This document shows, piece after piece, positions 18,247 through 27,444 of a DNA stretch of 64,000 nucleotides. Position numbers and translations under genes: made by a program. The stretch covers positions 1,488,001 to 1,552,000 of the forward strand of contig CP100465.1 of the NCBI GenBank assembly GCA_024227995.1, read 5' to 3'. The first letter of the stretch is position 1; every line of letters starts with the position of its first letter. The notes beneath the pieces were generated by a model, which saw only the letters and a program-made list of their open reading frames with translations, was not told the DNA's origin and ran no database searches. Origin of the DNA: Halomicrococcus gelatinilyticus. GTDB taxonomy: Archaea; Halobacteriota; Halobacteria; Halobacteriales; Haladaptataceae.

Positions 18247-19611
18247 ATGAAGGTGTTCGGGTCGAGCGGGACTCGGGGGGTCGCGAACGAGGAGTTGACC
18301 CCCGAGTTCGTGCTGAAGATCGCCAAGGCGGCGGGGACGGTGTGGCGGTCCGGCCGCATCGCGCTCGCACGGGACACGCGGGCGACCGGGGACATGCTGG
18401 CCGACGCCGCCGCAAGCGGTCTCGCGAGCGTCGGTGCCGACGTCGACCGTCTCGGCGTCGTGCCGACGCCGGGCGCACAGGCGTACGCCGAGCGCGAGGG
18501 CGTTCCGGCGCTGATGATCACGGCGAGTCACAACCCGCCGAAGTACAACGGCGTGAAGCTCGTCGGCGACGACGGCATCGAACTCACCGTCGACGACCTC
18601 GAACGGGTCGAGGAGAAGTTCCTCACGGAGGCGTTCGACGCCGCCCGGTGGAACGAGACGGGACACGGCCACCGAGTCGAGGACGCCCGCGACCGCTACG
18701 TCGACCAGTTGCTCGCGGCCGTGGACCGCGAGCGCATCGCCGACGCCGACCTCACCGTCGCGCTCGACCCCGGCCACGGTGCGGGCGCGCTCACGTCGCC
18801 GTCGTTCTTCCGGAAACTGGGTTGCGACGTCGTCACCGTCAACAGCCAGCCCGACGGCCACTTCCCCGGCCGCGACCCCGAACCCGTCCCCGAGAACCTC
18901 GGCGACCTCGGCCGCCTCGTCAGGGCCAGCGACGCCGACGTCGGCATCGCCCACGACGGCGACGCCGACCGCGCCATCTTCTACGACGAGACCGGCGAGT
19001 ACGTCGAGGGCGACGCCACGCTCGCCGCGCTGGCCGCCGCGGAACTCGACCCCGGCGACGCCGTCGTCTCCGCGGTCAACGTCTCCCAGCGCCTCGTCGA
19101 CGTGGCGAACCGGACCGACGCGCGACTCGAACTCACTCCCATCGGGAGCACGAACATCATCACCCGCATCCGCGAACTCCGCCGCCAGGACGTCCACGTC
19201 CCGGTCGCCGGCGAGGGCAACGGCGGCATCTTCTTCCCGGACTACCGCGTCACCCGCGACGGCGCCTACACCGCCGCGAAGTTCCTCGAACTGCTGGTCG
19301 ACGCCCGCGCCAGCGAGGTCGTCGCCGACTACGACGGCTACCACAACGTCCGCGTCAACGTCTCCTACGCCGACGACGCCGAACGGGACGCGCTGCTCGC
19401 CGCCGCCGAGCGGACGGCCACCGAAGCCGACGCCGACGTGAACACGAAGGACGGCTACCGCCTCGACTACGGCGATGCCTGGGTGCTCGCCCGCCCCAGC
19501 GGCACCGAGCCGATGGTCCGCATCTACGCCGAGGCGCGCGAGCGCGACCGCGCCGAGACGCTCGCCGAGGAGATAGAGTCGACGCTGCTCGCCGCGAAGG
19601 CCAGCGTCTGA
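18247..19611 (+). CDS. glmM: Phosphoglucosamine mutase-like phosphohexomutase
   Basis: Alpha-D-phosphohexomutase of 454 residues: active-site phosphoserine loop ITASHNPPKYNG, metal-binding DGDADR, sugar-binding GEGNGGIFFPDY and phosphate-binding RPSGTEPMVRI. Such archaeal enzymes convert GlcN-6-P to GlcN-1-P or Man/Glc-6-P to 1-P; sequence alone does not separate these roles, so the symbol is tentative. A TTTGAATACAGGG element precedes the start. Confidence 0.85.
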   Translation: MKVFGSSGTRGVANEELTPEFVLKIAKAAGTVWRSGRIALARDTRATGDMLADAAASGLASVGADVDRLGVVPTPGAQAYAEREGVPALMITASHNPPKYNGVKLVGDDGIELTVDDLERVEEKFLTEAFDAARWNETGHGHRVEDARDRYVDQLLAAVDRERIADADLTVALDPGHGAGALTSPSFFRKLGCDVVTVNSQPDGHFPGRDPEPVPENLGDLGRLVRASDADVGIAHDGDADRAIFYDETGEYVEGDATLAALAAAELDPGDAVVSAVNVSQRLVDVANRTDARLELTPIGSTNIITRIRELRRQDVHVPVAGEGNGGIFFPDYRVTRDGAYTAAKFLELLVDARASEVVADYDGYHNVRVNVSYADDAERDALLAAAERTATEADADVNTKDGYRLDYGDAWVLARPSGTEPMVRIYAEARERDRAETLAEEIESTLLAAKASV

Positions 19612-19641
19612 AGGCGCAGAAAGAGAAGCGGTACGGCTGTT

Positions 19642-21390
19642 CTACGTCCGCGGCGAGTCGAGTTCGAGGTCCAGGTCGTCGAGCAGCTCCTCGACCTCCG
19701 CGCGCTTCTCCTGGTGCTCTTCGAGGAAGTCGCGCATCAGTTCGGCGGCCTGCTCCTTGCAACCGCCGCAGAGGCGCTCGCCGCCGACGCACTCGTCGTA
19801 GACCTCCTTCGCGAACTCGTCGTCGTCGCCCGCGAGCAGGTAGGCGTACAGCTCGTAGACGGGGCACTCGTCGGCCTTCCCGCCGAGTTCGCGCTGCTTC
19901 TCGGCCGTCTCGCGGCCGCCCGTCGTCGCGGCCTTCACCTTGTCGTAGCCCTCCCCGGGGTCGTCGAGCAGGCTGATGTGGCTCGCCGGAACGGACGAGG
20001 ACATCTTCCCACCGGTGAGTCCGGTCATGAACCGGTGGTAGATGGACGAGGGCGGGACGAAGCCGTAGCCGCCGTGCTCGACCTCGACCTCGCGGGCGAG
20101 GTCGTCGGCGTCCGCGTGGGAGAGGTCGAAGGCGTCGACGTGCTCGTCATAGACTCGTTTTTCTCCGGGGATAGATTCGATGAGCGCGGTAAATGCCTCC
20201 TCTGTCGCGTTTCGATCGAGAAATCGCATTCGTTGCCGGAGAGGTTCCTTTCCGGCCTCTTTGAGTTTCTCAATAGCGCTATCGTAAACGTCAAGGTCCA
20301 ACTCGGGAGGAAATGCTTCTACTGCCAACGGTTCCTCTATCACGCCAGTAAAGTCTATCGGCAGTGTGAACTCACCGTCTTCATAGAATTGTGATCGGTC
20401 GAGGAGTGCTACGTCCTCTTCAACTAACTCACCCCTTACTCCATAGGGATGGGCATCCTGAAGGTCTGGCCACATCCCCGCGTACACCTGCAGAAGCTCG
20501 GCAGCTAGCCCACATCGAATCGCTCGCCGATCAATATCTAAGGTGTGGCAGGCCTCTTCGAGATTGCGACGTACCGAATCAATAAGCAGACGCTCCTCGT
20601 CGTCCACCTCGAAGCTAGCGTATGCCTCGGTCACGCCGAAGTAGCGCGTGCGGGCGGCGAGGTCGCGGGCGAGCCGGACGTGGGGGTCCTGGTCCGGGCC
20701 GACGGGGATGACGGTCGGCTTCGGCTCGTCGAGTTGCGGGTAGCAGATGTCGGCCATCTGGGTGACGACCGACTGCATGTGAGAGACGTCCGTCTCGCCG
20801 GAGAAGCCGTAGATGTTCTCCAGTTCGGAGAAGTTGGCCTCGATGCCGAGTTCGAAGGCGAGGTCCTGCAGTTCGCGGTTGTCGGACTGGCGGTAGAGCG
20901 TCCCCTCCTCGGGGTCGAAGCCGAGCGCGAGCAGCGAGAGCAGGTAGTCGCGGGCGTGCTCGTCGATCTCGTCCCAGGAGAGCCCTCGGGCGCTGTGGGC
21001 CTCCAGGTCGGCGATGAGGCCGTAGGTGTCGCCGCCCTGCTGCTGGTGCCAGATGAGCTCGTCGAACACCAGCTTGTGGCCGATGTGTGGGTCGCCGGTC
21101 GGCATGAACCCCGAGAGCGCGGCGAACGGCTCGTCGTTGCGCATCGCCTCCGCCACCCGGCGGTAGTCGCGGTGCCCGAAGATGACGCCGCGGCGCATCA
21201 GGTAGTGGGGGTTCGGGACGTCCTCGAGGACCTCGTCGAACTCCTCGATGCCGAAGTCCTCGAACAGCTTCCGGTAGTCGGCGACCGTGGCCGACCCCCA
21301 GGGGTCCAGCACCACGTCGTCGTCTCCCGCCGCCGTTCCTCCGTCGGGCAACGCCTGCGCCTCGCGCTCGCTATCGGTGTCTCGTGTCAT
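19642..21390 (-). CDS. trpS: Tryptophanyl-tRNA synthetase with internal low-GC patch
   Basis: Charges tRNA-Trp; class I synthetase of 582 residues. The HIGH motif is PTGDPHIGHK (residues ~97-106), the KMSKS motif is GGKMSSSVP, and a C-terminal GGERLCGGCKEQ cysteine cluster is as in other haloarchaea. The length is greater than I expect (about 510-550). Roughly residues 252-413 (20150-20635) are encoded in DNA of only ~50 % G+C with codons rich in A/T third bases, while both flanks are ~65-70 %. The frame stays open throughout, so the protein is probably functional but mosaic. Confidence 0.93.
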   Translation of the reverse strand: MTRDTDSEREAQALPDGGTAAGDDDVVLDPWGSATVADYRKLFEDFGIEEFDEVLEDVPNPHYLMRRGVIFGHRDYRRVAEAMRNDEPFAALSGFMPTGDPHIGHKLVFDELIWHQQQGGDTYGLIADLEAHSARGLSWDEIDEHARDYLLSLLALGFDPEEGTLYRQSDNRELQDLAFELGIEANFSELENIYGFSGETDVSHMQSVVTQMADICYPQLDEPKPTVIPVGPDQDPHVRLARDLAARTRYFGVTEAYASFEVDDEERLLIDSVRRNLEEACHTLDIDRRAIRCGLAAELLQVYAGMWPDLQDAHPYGVRGELVEEDVALLDRSQFYEDGEFTLPIDFTGVIEEPLAVEAFPPELDLDVYDSAIEKLKEAGKEPLRQRMRFLDRNATEEAFTALIESIPGEKRVYDEHVDAFDLSHADADDLAREVEVEHGGYGFVPPSSIYHRFMTGLTGGKMSSSVPASHISLLDDPGEGYDKVKAATTGGRETAEKQRELGGKADECPVYELYAYLLAGDDDEFAKEVYDECVGGERLCGGCKEQAAELMRDFLEEHQEKRAEVEELLDDLDLELDSPRT

Positions 21391-21494
21391 GGTGTGAGTC
21401 GGCCGGCCGAAAGCCGCGTCGTTGTGCCCTGAATCGGGGCGGTTCGCGCAAAAATCATTCGGTCGGACGCCACGTCACGCGGCCGGACGCCACG

Positions 21495-22520
21495 TCACGG
21501 CGTCAGGCGACTCGCGCTCACCCAGGATATGGAGTCCGCACCGACCAGCGCGAAGGCGATTCGCTTGCGGACGCCGTGGGCCAGGCGCACGTCGAGCGCG
21601 AGGTCCCGCGGCGAGAAGACGTGGTCGGCGGGGAGCACGCGCACGAGGAACTCGGAGTGGCCGAGGTCGTCGACCGACGTCACGTCGGCGTACGTCCGGA
21701 AGTCGGCACCGAACTTGAACCCGGTCTTGGGGACGACGTCGCTGTCCCGGAGCGCGCGGTAGACGCGCAGGCGGCGGGCGAACCGTTCGCCTTCGACGTC
21801 GCGGCCGCGCTCGACGATGGCCTCGTAACCGCCCTCGACGCCGAGGACGCCCTCGGCCGCGAGGTGCGCGGCTTCGAGCAACGACAACTGGAGGACGTCC
21901 ACCTCGCCGCGGTCGCCGAGCGGTTGCCCGTAGAAGGCGTCCTCGTGGACCGCTGCCGGCGGGTCCCACAGCAGCACGCGGTCGCCCAGCAGCGCGCCGT
22001 CGAGGCGGTCCGGCAGGTCCTCGACGGTCGACCCCGCGACGTCGGGGCAGTTCGTCTCCAGGTAGGTGATCTCGCTCTCCTCGTCGACGACCGCCAGCAC
22101 GACGTCGCCGAGGTCCCGCGCCGGCACGGGCTCGCGCTCGGCGACGACCCGGACGCGGTACAGCACCTCGTCGTCCCACGGTCCGCTCCCGCGCGGGAAG
22201 ACGGCGAAGTCCGACCCCGCCGACGGGTCCGCGACCCAGTCCTCGCGGTCGGGCGAGAGGTAGAACCCCCGCTCGCGGAGGTCGGCGTAGACGAGGAACC
22301 GCGCGCCGAAGTCGTCGCCGGTCGACTCCCGGAGGAACTCGCGGAAGCCCGCGCCCCCCACCGAGTCGAGGTCCCCCCGGAAGAGGAGGTGGGCCGCCTC
22401 GACGCGCGAGAGGGCCACGTCGTTGCCCGAGAGCGGGTGCCCGTACCCCCGCGAGTCGTAGTAGCGCTGGCGGGCGTCGCCCTCCACGACGACCTCGTCG
22501 CCCCGTAGACGTCCGTCCAT
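21495..22520 (-). CDS. endA: tRNA-splicing endonuclease (tandem-domain type)
   Basis: Removes introns from tRNA precursors (and trims rRNA) at bulge-helix-bulge motifs. The 341-residue protein contains two endonuclease repeats. The C-terminal one holds the catalytic triad: Tyr in FGADFRTYAD, His in LGHSEFLVRV and Lys in AHGVRKRIAF. The N-terminal repeat (YADLRERGFYLSPDRED, FAVFPRGSGP) is degenerate, as in the homodimeric tandem type of Euryarchaeota. ATG at 22520 is preferred over long upstream frames. It is convergent with nothing and divergent from the PAP2 gene. Confidence 0.92.
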   Translation of the reverse strand: MDGRLRGDEVVVEGDARQRYYDSRGYGHPLSGNDVALSRVEAAHLLFRGDLDSVGGAGFREFLRESTGDDFGARFLVYADLRERGFYLSPDREDWVADPSAGSDFAVFPRGSGPWDDEVLYRVRVVAEREPVPARDLGDVVLAVVDEESEITYLETNCPDVAGSTVEDLPDRLDGALLGDRVLLWDPPAAVHEDAFYGQPLGDRGEVDVLQLSLLEAAHLAAEGVLGVEGGYEAIVERGRDVEGERFARRLRVYRALRDSDVVPKTGFKFGADFRTYADVTSVDDLGHSEFLVRVLPADHVFSPRDLALDVRLAHGVRKRIAFALVGADSISWVSASRLTP

Positions 22521-22605
22521 GGTCGCCGTTCCGGTTCCCGGCGTCAAACGGCTTCCGGTGTCCCCTCGTAACTGGAGTCGAGCGTTCAAAACTGATAAGA
22601 ACCGC

Positions 22606-22623
22606 ACCTGTAATCTTGCAGGT
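22606..22623. promoter_or_regulatory. Inverted repeat just before PAP2 start codon
   Basis: ACCTG-8 bp-CAGGT ends directly at the ATG of the PAP2 gene, so it overlaps the likely transcription start of a leaderless message. A repressor site or a weak 5' hairpin are both possible. Confidence 0.35.
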
Positions 22624-23358
22624 ATGTCTCGGGGATTCGGAGCGGTCCAGTTCACGTCTCGCCTTCCGGACGCGGTGACCGCCGTCGCCGGGGTCGTCAC
22701 GCAACTCGGCGACATGTGGTTCGTCGTGGTCGGCATCTGTGTGCTCTTCGTCCTGGCGTCCCGATACCCCTCGCTCACCGACGCGCCCGCGGGCGACAGC
22801 GTCTACCTGCTCGCGCTGGCCGTCGGCGCGTACTCGTTGACGGTCGCACTCAAGCAGGCCTTCGGACTGCCGCGACCGCCGGGCGCCGCGACCGCGACGC
22901 CGCCGGCGTGGCTTCCGTCGGTCGGGCACGCCGTCTACGAGTCGATGGTGACCGGCGACGGCTACGGATTCCCCAGCGGCCACGCGCTGAAGACGACCGT
23001 CGTGTACGGCGCTGGTGCGCTCGCACTCGACGTCTGGGACCGCGACCGCCGACTCGCCGTCGCAGCCGCGGTCAGCGTCCTCGTTGCTGCCTCGCGGGTC
23101 GTCCTCGGAGTCCACTACGCGGTCGACGTCGTCGTCGGAGCAGCCGTCGGCGCGCTGTTCCTGGCCGGTGCCGTTCGTCTCACCGACCAGCGTCCGGCGC
23201 GAGCGCTAGCTCTTTCGACGGTTCTGGGTGGGCTCGCGTTCGCGGTCGCCGGAACGACGAAGTCGGGCGTCGCGCTCGCAACCGCCGCGGTCGGACTGGT
23301 CGTCTGGGTCGGGGCCGATCGCGTCCGCGGCGCGAAGGCGGGCGCGACGGACAGGTAG
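22624..23358 (+). CDS. PAP2-family membrane phosphatase
   Basis: A 244-residue membrane protein with six predicted hydrophobic segments. The three lipid-phosphatase motifs are present: KQAFGLPRP (KxxxxxxRP), GFPSGHALK (PSGH) and SRVVLGVHYAVDVVVG (SRxxxxxHxxxD). It probably dephosphorylates a prenyl or lipid phosphate at the membrane. ATG at 22624 follows the inverted repeat; 35 upstream in-frame residues look non-coding. Confidence 0.9.
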   Translation: MSRGFGAVQFTSRLPDAVTAVAGVVTQLGDMWFVVVGICVLFVLASRYPSLTDAPAGDSVYLLALAVGAYSLTVALKQAFGLPRPPGAATATPPAWLPSVGHAVYESMVTGDGYGFPSGHALKTTVVYGAGALALDVWDRDRRLAVAAAVSVLVAASRVVLGVHYAVDVVVGAAVGALFLAGAVRLTDQRPARALALSTVLGGLAFAVAGTTKSGVALATAAVGLVVWVGADRVRGAKAGATDR

Positions 23359-23396
23359 TGCTGCCGTTCGATCACCGCCTCGCCGACCGTCCTCAA

Positions 23397-23403
23397 TTTT
23401 ATA
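23397..23403 (+). promoter_or_regulatory. TATA box for NucS-N/zinc-ribbon gene
   Basis: TTTTATA about 28 bp before the ATG at 23429. Confidence 0.5.
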
Positions 23404-23428
23404 CCGGAGAACGGGACCAGACCGGGCC

Positions 23429-24181
23429 ATGTCCGACACACTCCGCGTGTTCGCCGGCGACTGCACCATCACGTTCGACGAGGACTCCCGACGACGACGG
23501 CGCGGCGAGGTGGTCGCGCTGCTGAAACCCGACGACACCCTGCTCGTCCACGACGTGGACGGCTACCAGCCGGTGGCCTGGCTCACACGCGCCGAGACCG
23601 CCCGCGCCACGGTCGAGGACGGCACCTTCACCCTCACCGCGACCACGAGCGACCGGCGCGTGCGCGTCGAATGCCACACCTGCCACGACGTCTCCCGGTA
23701 CCCCGGGTCGGTCGCCGGCATCCCGGTCGGCGACTGTCCCGACTGCGAGGGGCCGCTCGTTCGCGCCGACGGCGACGTCACCTGTCTCGGCTGTGCGGCC
23801 ACCTACCCGATTCCGCGCCGGGCGACAGTCCGCGAGGAGACCTGCGACTGCGACCTTCCGGAGATGCGCGTCGAACGCGGCGACCCGTTCGACGTCTGCG
23901 TCGACCGCGACTGCGACCCGCTCGTCGACGCGGTCCGCGAGCGATTCGATCGCGAGTGGGCCTGTCCCGACTGCGGGGCTGACCTCCGGATACTGGAGCG
24001 CGGCGGCATCGTCGCGGGTTGCGACCGGTACCCCGACTGCGAGACGGCGCTGGGGATACCGGACGGTCTCGTCGTCGGCGAGTGCGACTGCGGTCTTCCC
24101 GTCTTCGAGACGCGGACAGGCCGGCGCTGCCTCGACGCCGACTGCGACGCCGAGCGTCACCAGATACCGGAGCGAGGGTGA
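23429..24181 (+). CDS. NucS N-domain-like protein with multiple zinc ribbons
   Basis: A 250-residue protein. Residues 1-~75 resemble the N-terminal dimerisation/ssDNA-binding domain of NucS/EndoMS (RVFAGDCTITF, VVALLKPDDTLLVHDVDGY, QPVAWLTRA). The nuclease domain is absent; in its place come cysteine pairs (CHTC, CPDC, CLGC, CDCDLP, CPDCG, CDRYPDC, CDCGLP, CLDADC) in an arrangement like topoisomerase C4 zinc fingers. A nucleic-acid-binding adaptor is the likely role. It is adjacent to the PAP2 gene but has its own promoter. Confidence 0.7.
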   Translation: MSDTLRVFAGDCTITFDEDSRRRRRGEVVALLKPDDTLLVHDVDGYQPVAWLTRAETARATVEDGTFTLTATTSDRRVRVECHTCHDVSRYPGSVAGIPVGDCPDCEGPLVRADGDVTCLGCAATYPIPRRATVREETCDCDLPEMRVERGDPFDVCVDRDCDPLVDAVRERFDREWACPDCGADLRILERGGIVAGCDRYPDCETALGIPDGLVVGECDCGLPVFETRTGRRCLDADCDAERHQIPERG

Positions 24182-24254
24182 CAGCGCGCCCGCCGTCGAC
24201 GGCGAGCCTGCAGCGACGGAAACGATTACAGCGCCGGCGACCGTCGAGGCGACC

Positions 24255-24917
24255 GTGTCAACCCCCAGTGCTGTACTGTTCGACATGGACGGCGTCGTGG
24301 TCGACTCGGAGGACTACTGGGTCGACGTCGAAGCGGACCACATCTTCCCCGCGGTCGTCGAGAGCGAGGTGTCGCCCGAGGAGACGACGGGGATGAACTA
24401 CCGCGAGATATACGGCTACCTCGACCGGGAGTACGGGACGACCGTCGACGAGGCGGAGTTCGTCACCACCTACGACGAGGCTGCCGAGGAGATATACGGC
24501 GAGCGCGTCGCGCTGATGGACGGCTTCCGCGACCTGGTCGCCGACCTCCGTGACGAGGGGACCGACGTTGCGCTCGTCTCCTCGTCGCCGCACCACTGGA
24601 TCGACGTGGTGCTCGACCGCTTCGACCTGTCGTTCGACGCCGTCGTCAGCGCGGAGGACATCGACGCGCCGGGCAAGCCGGAACCGGGGATCTACGAGCA
24701 CGCCGCGGACGTGCTCGGTCACCCGCCGGCGAAGTGCGTCGCGGTCGAGGACTCCGAACACGGCGCTGCGGCGGCGACCAGCGCCGGCGCGTACTGCGTC
24801 GGCTACCGTCACGGCGCGGCGGAGCTCGACCTCTCGGCGGCCGACGCGGTCGTCTCGAACGCCGAGGAACTCCGCGAGGAACTGTTCACTCGACCCGGAC
24901 CGTCCGCGAGTCGGTGA
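24255..24917 (+). CDS. HAD-superfamily phosphatase (beta-phosphoglucomutase-like)
   Basis: A 220-residue HAD protein: motif I FDMDGVVVDSED (nucleophile Asp), motif II LVSSSPHHW, motif III Lys in APGKPEPGIY and motif IV VAVEDSEHGAAAA. It belongs to the class with a helical cap inserted after motif I. Its substrate is likely a small phosphorylated sugar, but that is a guess. GTG at 24255 starts the frame. The last 32 bp overlap the 3' end of the helicase gene on the opposite strand. Confidence 0.85.
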   Translation: MSTPSAVLFDMDGVVVDSEDYWVDVEADHIFPAVVESEVSPEETTGMNYREIYGYLDREYGTTVDEAEFVTTYDEAAEEIYGERVALMDGFRDLVADLRDEGTDVALVSSSPHHWIDVVLDRFDLSFDAVVSAEDIDAPGKPEPGIYEHAADVLGHPPAKCVAVEDSEHGAAAATSAGAYCVGYRHGAAELDLSAADAVVSNAEELREELFTRPGPSASR

Positions 24918-27273
24918 CCGGGACGAGCGGCAGGTCGGGGAACGTCACCCGGACGACGTACTCCATCTCGTCGTCCGTGCCGCCGAACACGCCGACCGGG
25001 ACGGTCTCCTCCCCGTCGAGGTAGGTCGTCGTATCGGTCATCTCGACGCCGTTGACCGTGACGTCGACGGCGGCGCTCGCGCCGTCGCCGCGGTTGCGGA
25101 CGGTCACGTCGCGCATGTCGTTCTCGCCGGCGGCGACGGTGTCGGGGAACGCACCCCACTCGATTTCGACCGCTGGGAGCGAGCGGGCGCTCTCGACGAC
25201 CCGCTCGGCGACGCCCTCCGAGAGGCCGGCCCGGACCAGGCCGTCGACGCCGGCCTCGCGGACGTCGGCGGGCGTCTCGACGCCCTCGCCGGCGAGCTTG
25301 CTCGCACGCCCGGCCCCGACGCCGTCGATGGCCGTGAGTCCGACGGCGTCGGCGGGGACGCCGTTCTCGATGCGCGCCTCGATGCGCCGGGTCCGGTTGG
25401 CGGCGACGGGGCGGTCGAACCGCTCGAAGAACGCCCGGAGCGCCGAGAGCAGGCGGACGGCGTTCTGGCGGATGACCCAGGCGTCGCTGCGGAGGTCGGC
25501 GGGGGTCGACCCGCTCATGCTCGACCGCAGGATTGCCAGCACCTTCCGGCCGCCGGCCTCGAGATCGCCGGCGTCCTGGCCGACGAGGACGGAGTCGACG
25601 GCTTCGCGCTCGCTCTGGCGCGCGCTGACGCTGTCGAACTCCGCGGCCCCGGCGACCGTCCGGAGGATGGCGTCGGCGTCGATGTCCGGCAGGTTCGACA
25701 GGTCCGCGAACCGCTCGGCGGTGTCGAGGCGGAGGTAGAACTTCGAGGCGAGCACGCCGAGCGACGTCGCGGTGACGCCGAGGTCCTCGTCCGTCTCGAC
25801 GAACCCGCGCTCGACGAGGTCTTCGAGGGTGCCCCGGACCCGCTCGCGCAACCCCTCGAAGTCGTACTGCTCGGGTTCGCTCTTGGCGCGGACGTAGTAG
25901 TAGGTCGTCTGCAGCCAGTCCATCACGTCGTCGAGGTCGGCGATGGTCCCCATCGCGATCTCGGCGTTGAGGTGGGCGTCGAGGTCGCCGTCCGAGCCAG
26001 CGCGGCGCGTGTCGGCAGCCGAGTCGGGGACGCCGGCGAGGCGGGACTCGATCTCCTTGCCCTCCCGGAGGAGGCGACGGTAGCGGTCGGCGTCGGAGTG
26101 GTCGCAGACGACCCAGCCGTATCCGACGTCGTCGTAGCCCGGGCGGCCGGCGCGGCCGAGCATCTGGAGCACGTCCAGCGGGCTCATGTCCACCTCGCCT
26201 TCCAGGGGGTCGTGGAGCTTCGTGTCCCGGAGGACGACGCAGCGTGCGGGGAGGTTGACGCCCCACGCGAGCGTCGACGTGGAGAACAGGAGCTGTATCT
26301 TGCCCTCGCGGAACCACTCCTCGACGAGGTCCTTGTCGTTCTTCGAGAGGCCGGCGTGGTGGAAGGCGACGCCGTCGAGGACCGACTTGCGAAGCGTCTC
26401 GTTCTCCAGTTCCTGCGTGTCGGTGTGGAAGTCGTAGTCGCCGCGCGCGCCGACGTCGAGGTCGCGTTCGGCGATCTCGTCGCGGGACTTCTTGGCGGCC
26501 TGGACGGTGTCCTGGCGCGAGGAGACGAACACGAGCGCCTGGCCGCCGTCCTCGATGTGGGGTTCGGCGAGGTCGAGCGCGCGGTAGAGCCGCCGGTACT
26601 TGTCGGCGAAGGAGTTGTCGCCGTGCGTGTACGTCTTCACGTCGGCGTGGAGGTCGACGGGGCGGTACTCGTCGCCGAACTCGAAGGTGGTCTCCGGCGG
26701 GGCGTCCAACCACTCCGCGACGTCCGAGACGTTCGGCATCGTCGCCGAGAGCGCGACGACGCGCGGGTCGGAGAGCCGCCGGAGTCGCGAGACGGTCACC
26801 TCCAGGACGCTGCCGCGCTTGGCGGAGTCCAGCAGGTGGACCTCGTCGATGACGCAGACGTCGACGTCGCGGATGAACGAGTAGCGGCGCGTGTCGTGCT
26901 TGCGGGTGGCGGAGTCCGTCTTCTCCGGCGTCATCACGAGGATGTCGGCGCGCTCGGCGCGCCGGGGGTTGAGGTCGCGCTCGCCCGTGACGACGTAGAC
27001 GGAGTGGCCGAGGTCCTCGAAGCGCTCCCACTCGCTCTCCTTCTCGTTGGTGAGCGCGCGCATCGGCGCGATGAAGAGCGCGGTTCCCCCGTCCTGTAGC
27101 GCCTTGCAGATGGCCAGTTCCGCGAGCGCGGTCTTCCCGCTCGCGGTGGGGGCGCTGGCGACGACGTTCTCCTCGCTTTCGAGCAGTGCCGGCAGCATCT
27201 CCCGCTGCATCTCGTTGAACTCCTCGAACGGGAACGCCTCCGCGAACTCGGGCACCACCTCGGAGACCTGCAT
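24886..27273 (-). CDS. Hel308/Ski2-family DNA helicase
   Basis: A 795-residue superfamily 2 helicase: motif I APTASGKTAL, motif II IDEVHLLD, motif III LSATMPNV, motif V STSTLAWGVNLPA and motif VI QMLGRAGRPGYDD. A helix-hairpin-helix region (GLTAIDGVGAGRASKLAGEG) follows. The C-terminus carries an extra beta-rich part (VEIEWGAFPD..., VTVRNRGDG, MEYVVRVTFPD) not typical of canonical Hel308. It is therefore probably a Hel308-like paralogue rather than the main one. Probable role in fork repair or recombination. The start ATG at 27273 is MQVSEVVPEF. Confidence 0.85.
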   Translation of the reverse strand: MQVSEVVPEFAEAFPFEEFNEMQREMLPALLESEENVVASAPTASGKTALAELAICKALQDGGTALFIAPMRALTNEKESEWERFEDLGHSVYVVTGERDLNPRRAERADILVMTPEKTDSATRKHDTRRYSFIRDVDVCVIDEVHLLDSAKRGSVLEVTVSRLRRLSDPRVVALSATMPNVSDVAEWLDAPPETTFEFGDEYRPVDLHADVKTYTHGDNSFADKYRRLYRALDLAEPHIEDGGQALVFVSSRQDTVQAAKKSRDEIAERDLDVGARGDYDFHTDTQELENETLRKSVLDGVAFHHAGLSKNDKDLVEEWFREGKIQLLFSTSTLAWGVNLPARCVVLRDTKLHDPLEGEVDMSPLDVLQMLGRAGRPGYDDVGYGWVVCDHSDADRYRRLLREGKEIESRLAGVPDSAADTRRAGSDGDLDAHLNAEIAMGTIADLDDVMDWLQTTYYYVRAKSEPEQYDFEGLRERVRGTLEDLVERGFVETDEDLGVTATSLGVLASKFYLRLDTAERFADLSNLPDIDADAILRTVAGAAEFDSVSARQSEREAVDSVLVGQDAGDLEAGGRKVLAILRSSMSGSTPADLRSDAWVIRQNAVRLLSALRAFFERFDRPVAANRTRRIEARIENGVPADAVGLTAIDGVGAGRASKLAGEGVETPADVREAGVDGLVRAGLSEGVAERVVESARSLPAVEIEWGAFPDTVAAGENDMRDVTVRNRGDGASAAVDVTVNGVEMTDTTTYLDGEETVPVGVFGGTDDEMEYVVRVTFPDLPLVPVTDSRTVRVE

Positions 27274-27444
27274 CGTTTCCTACCCGGAACGGAGGGTAGA
27301 AATGCGTTTCTTTACCGCGGCGAAACCGTTCGGGGCGACGCTCGGCGGGTAGCAAGGCGCACGCGCAGCTCCGGATGTGTGTCGGCGTGACGGACGCAGA
27401 ACGGTTCCCAAACGATAAAGAGACGCGAGACTTAGCGACCGAGC

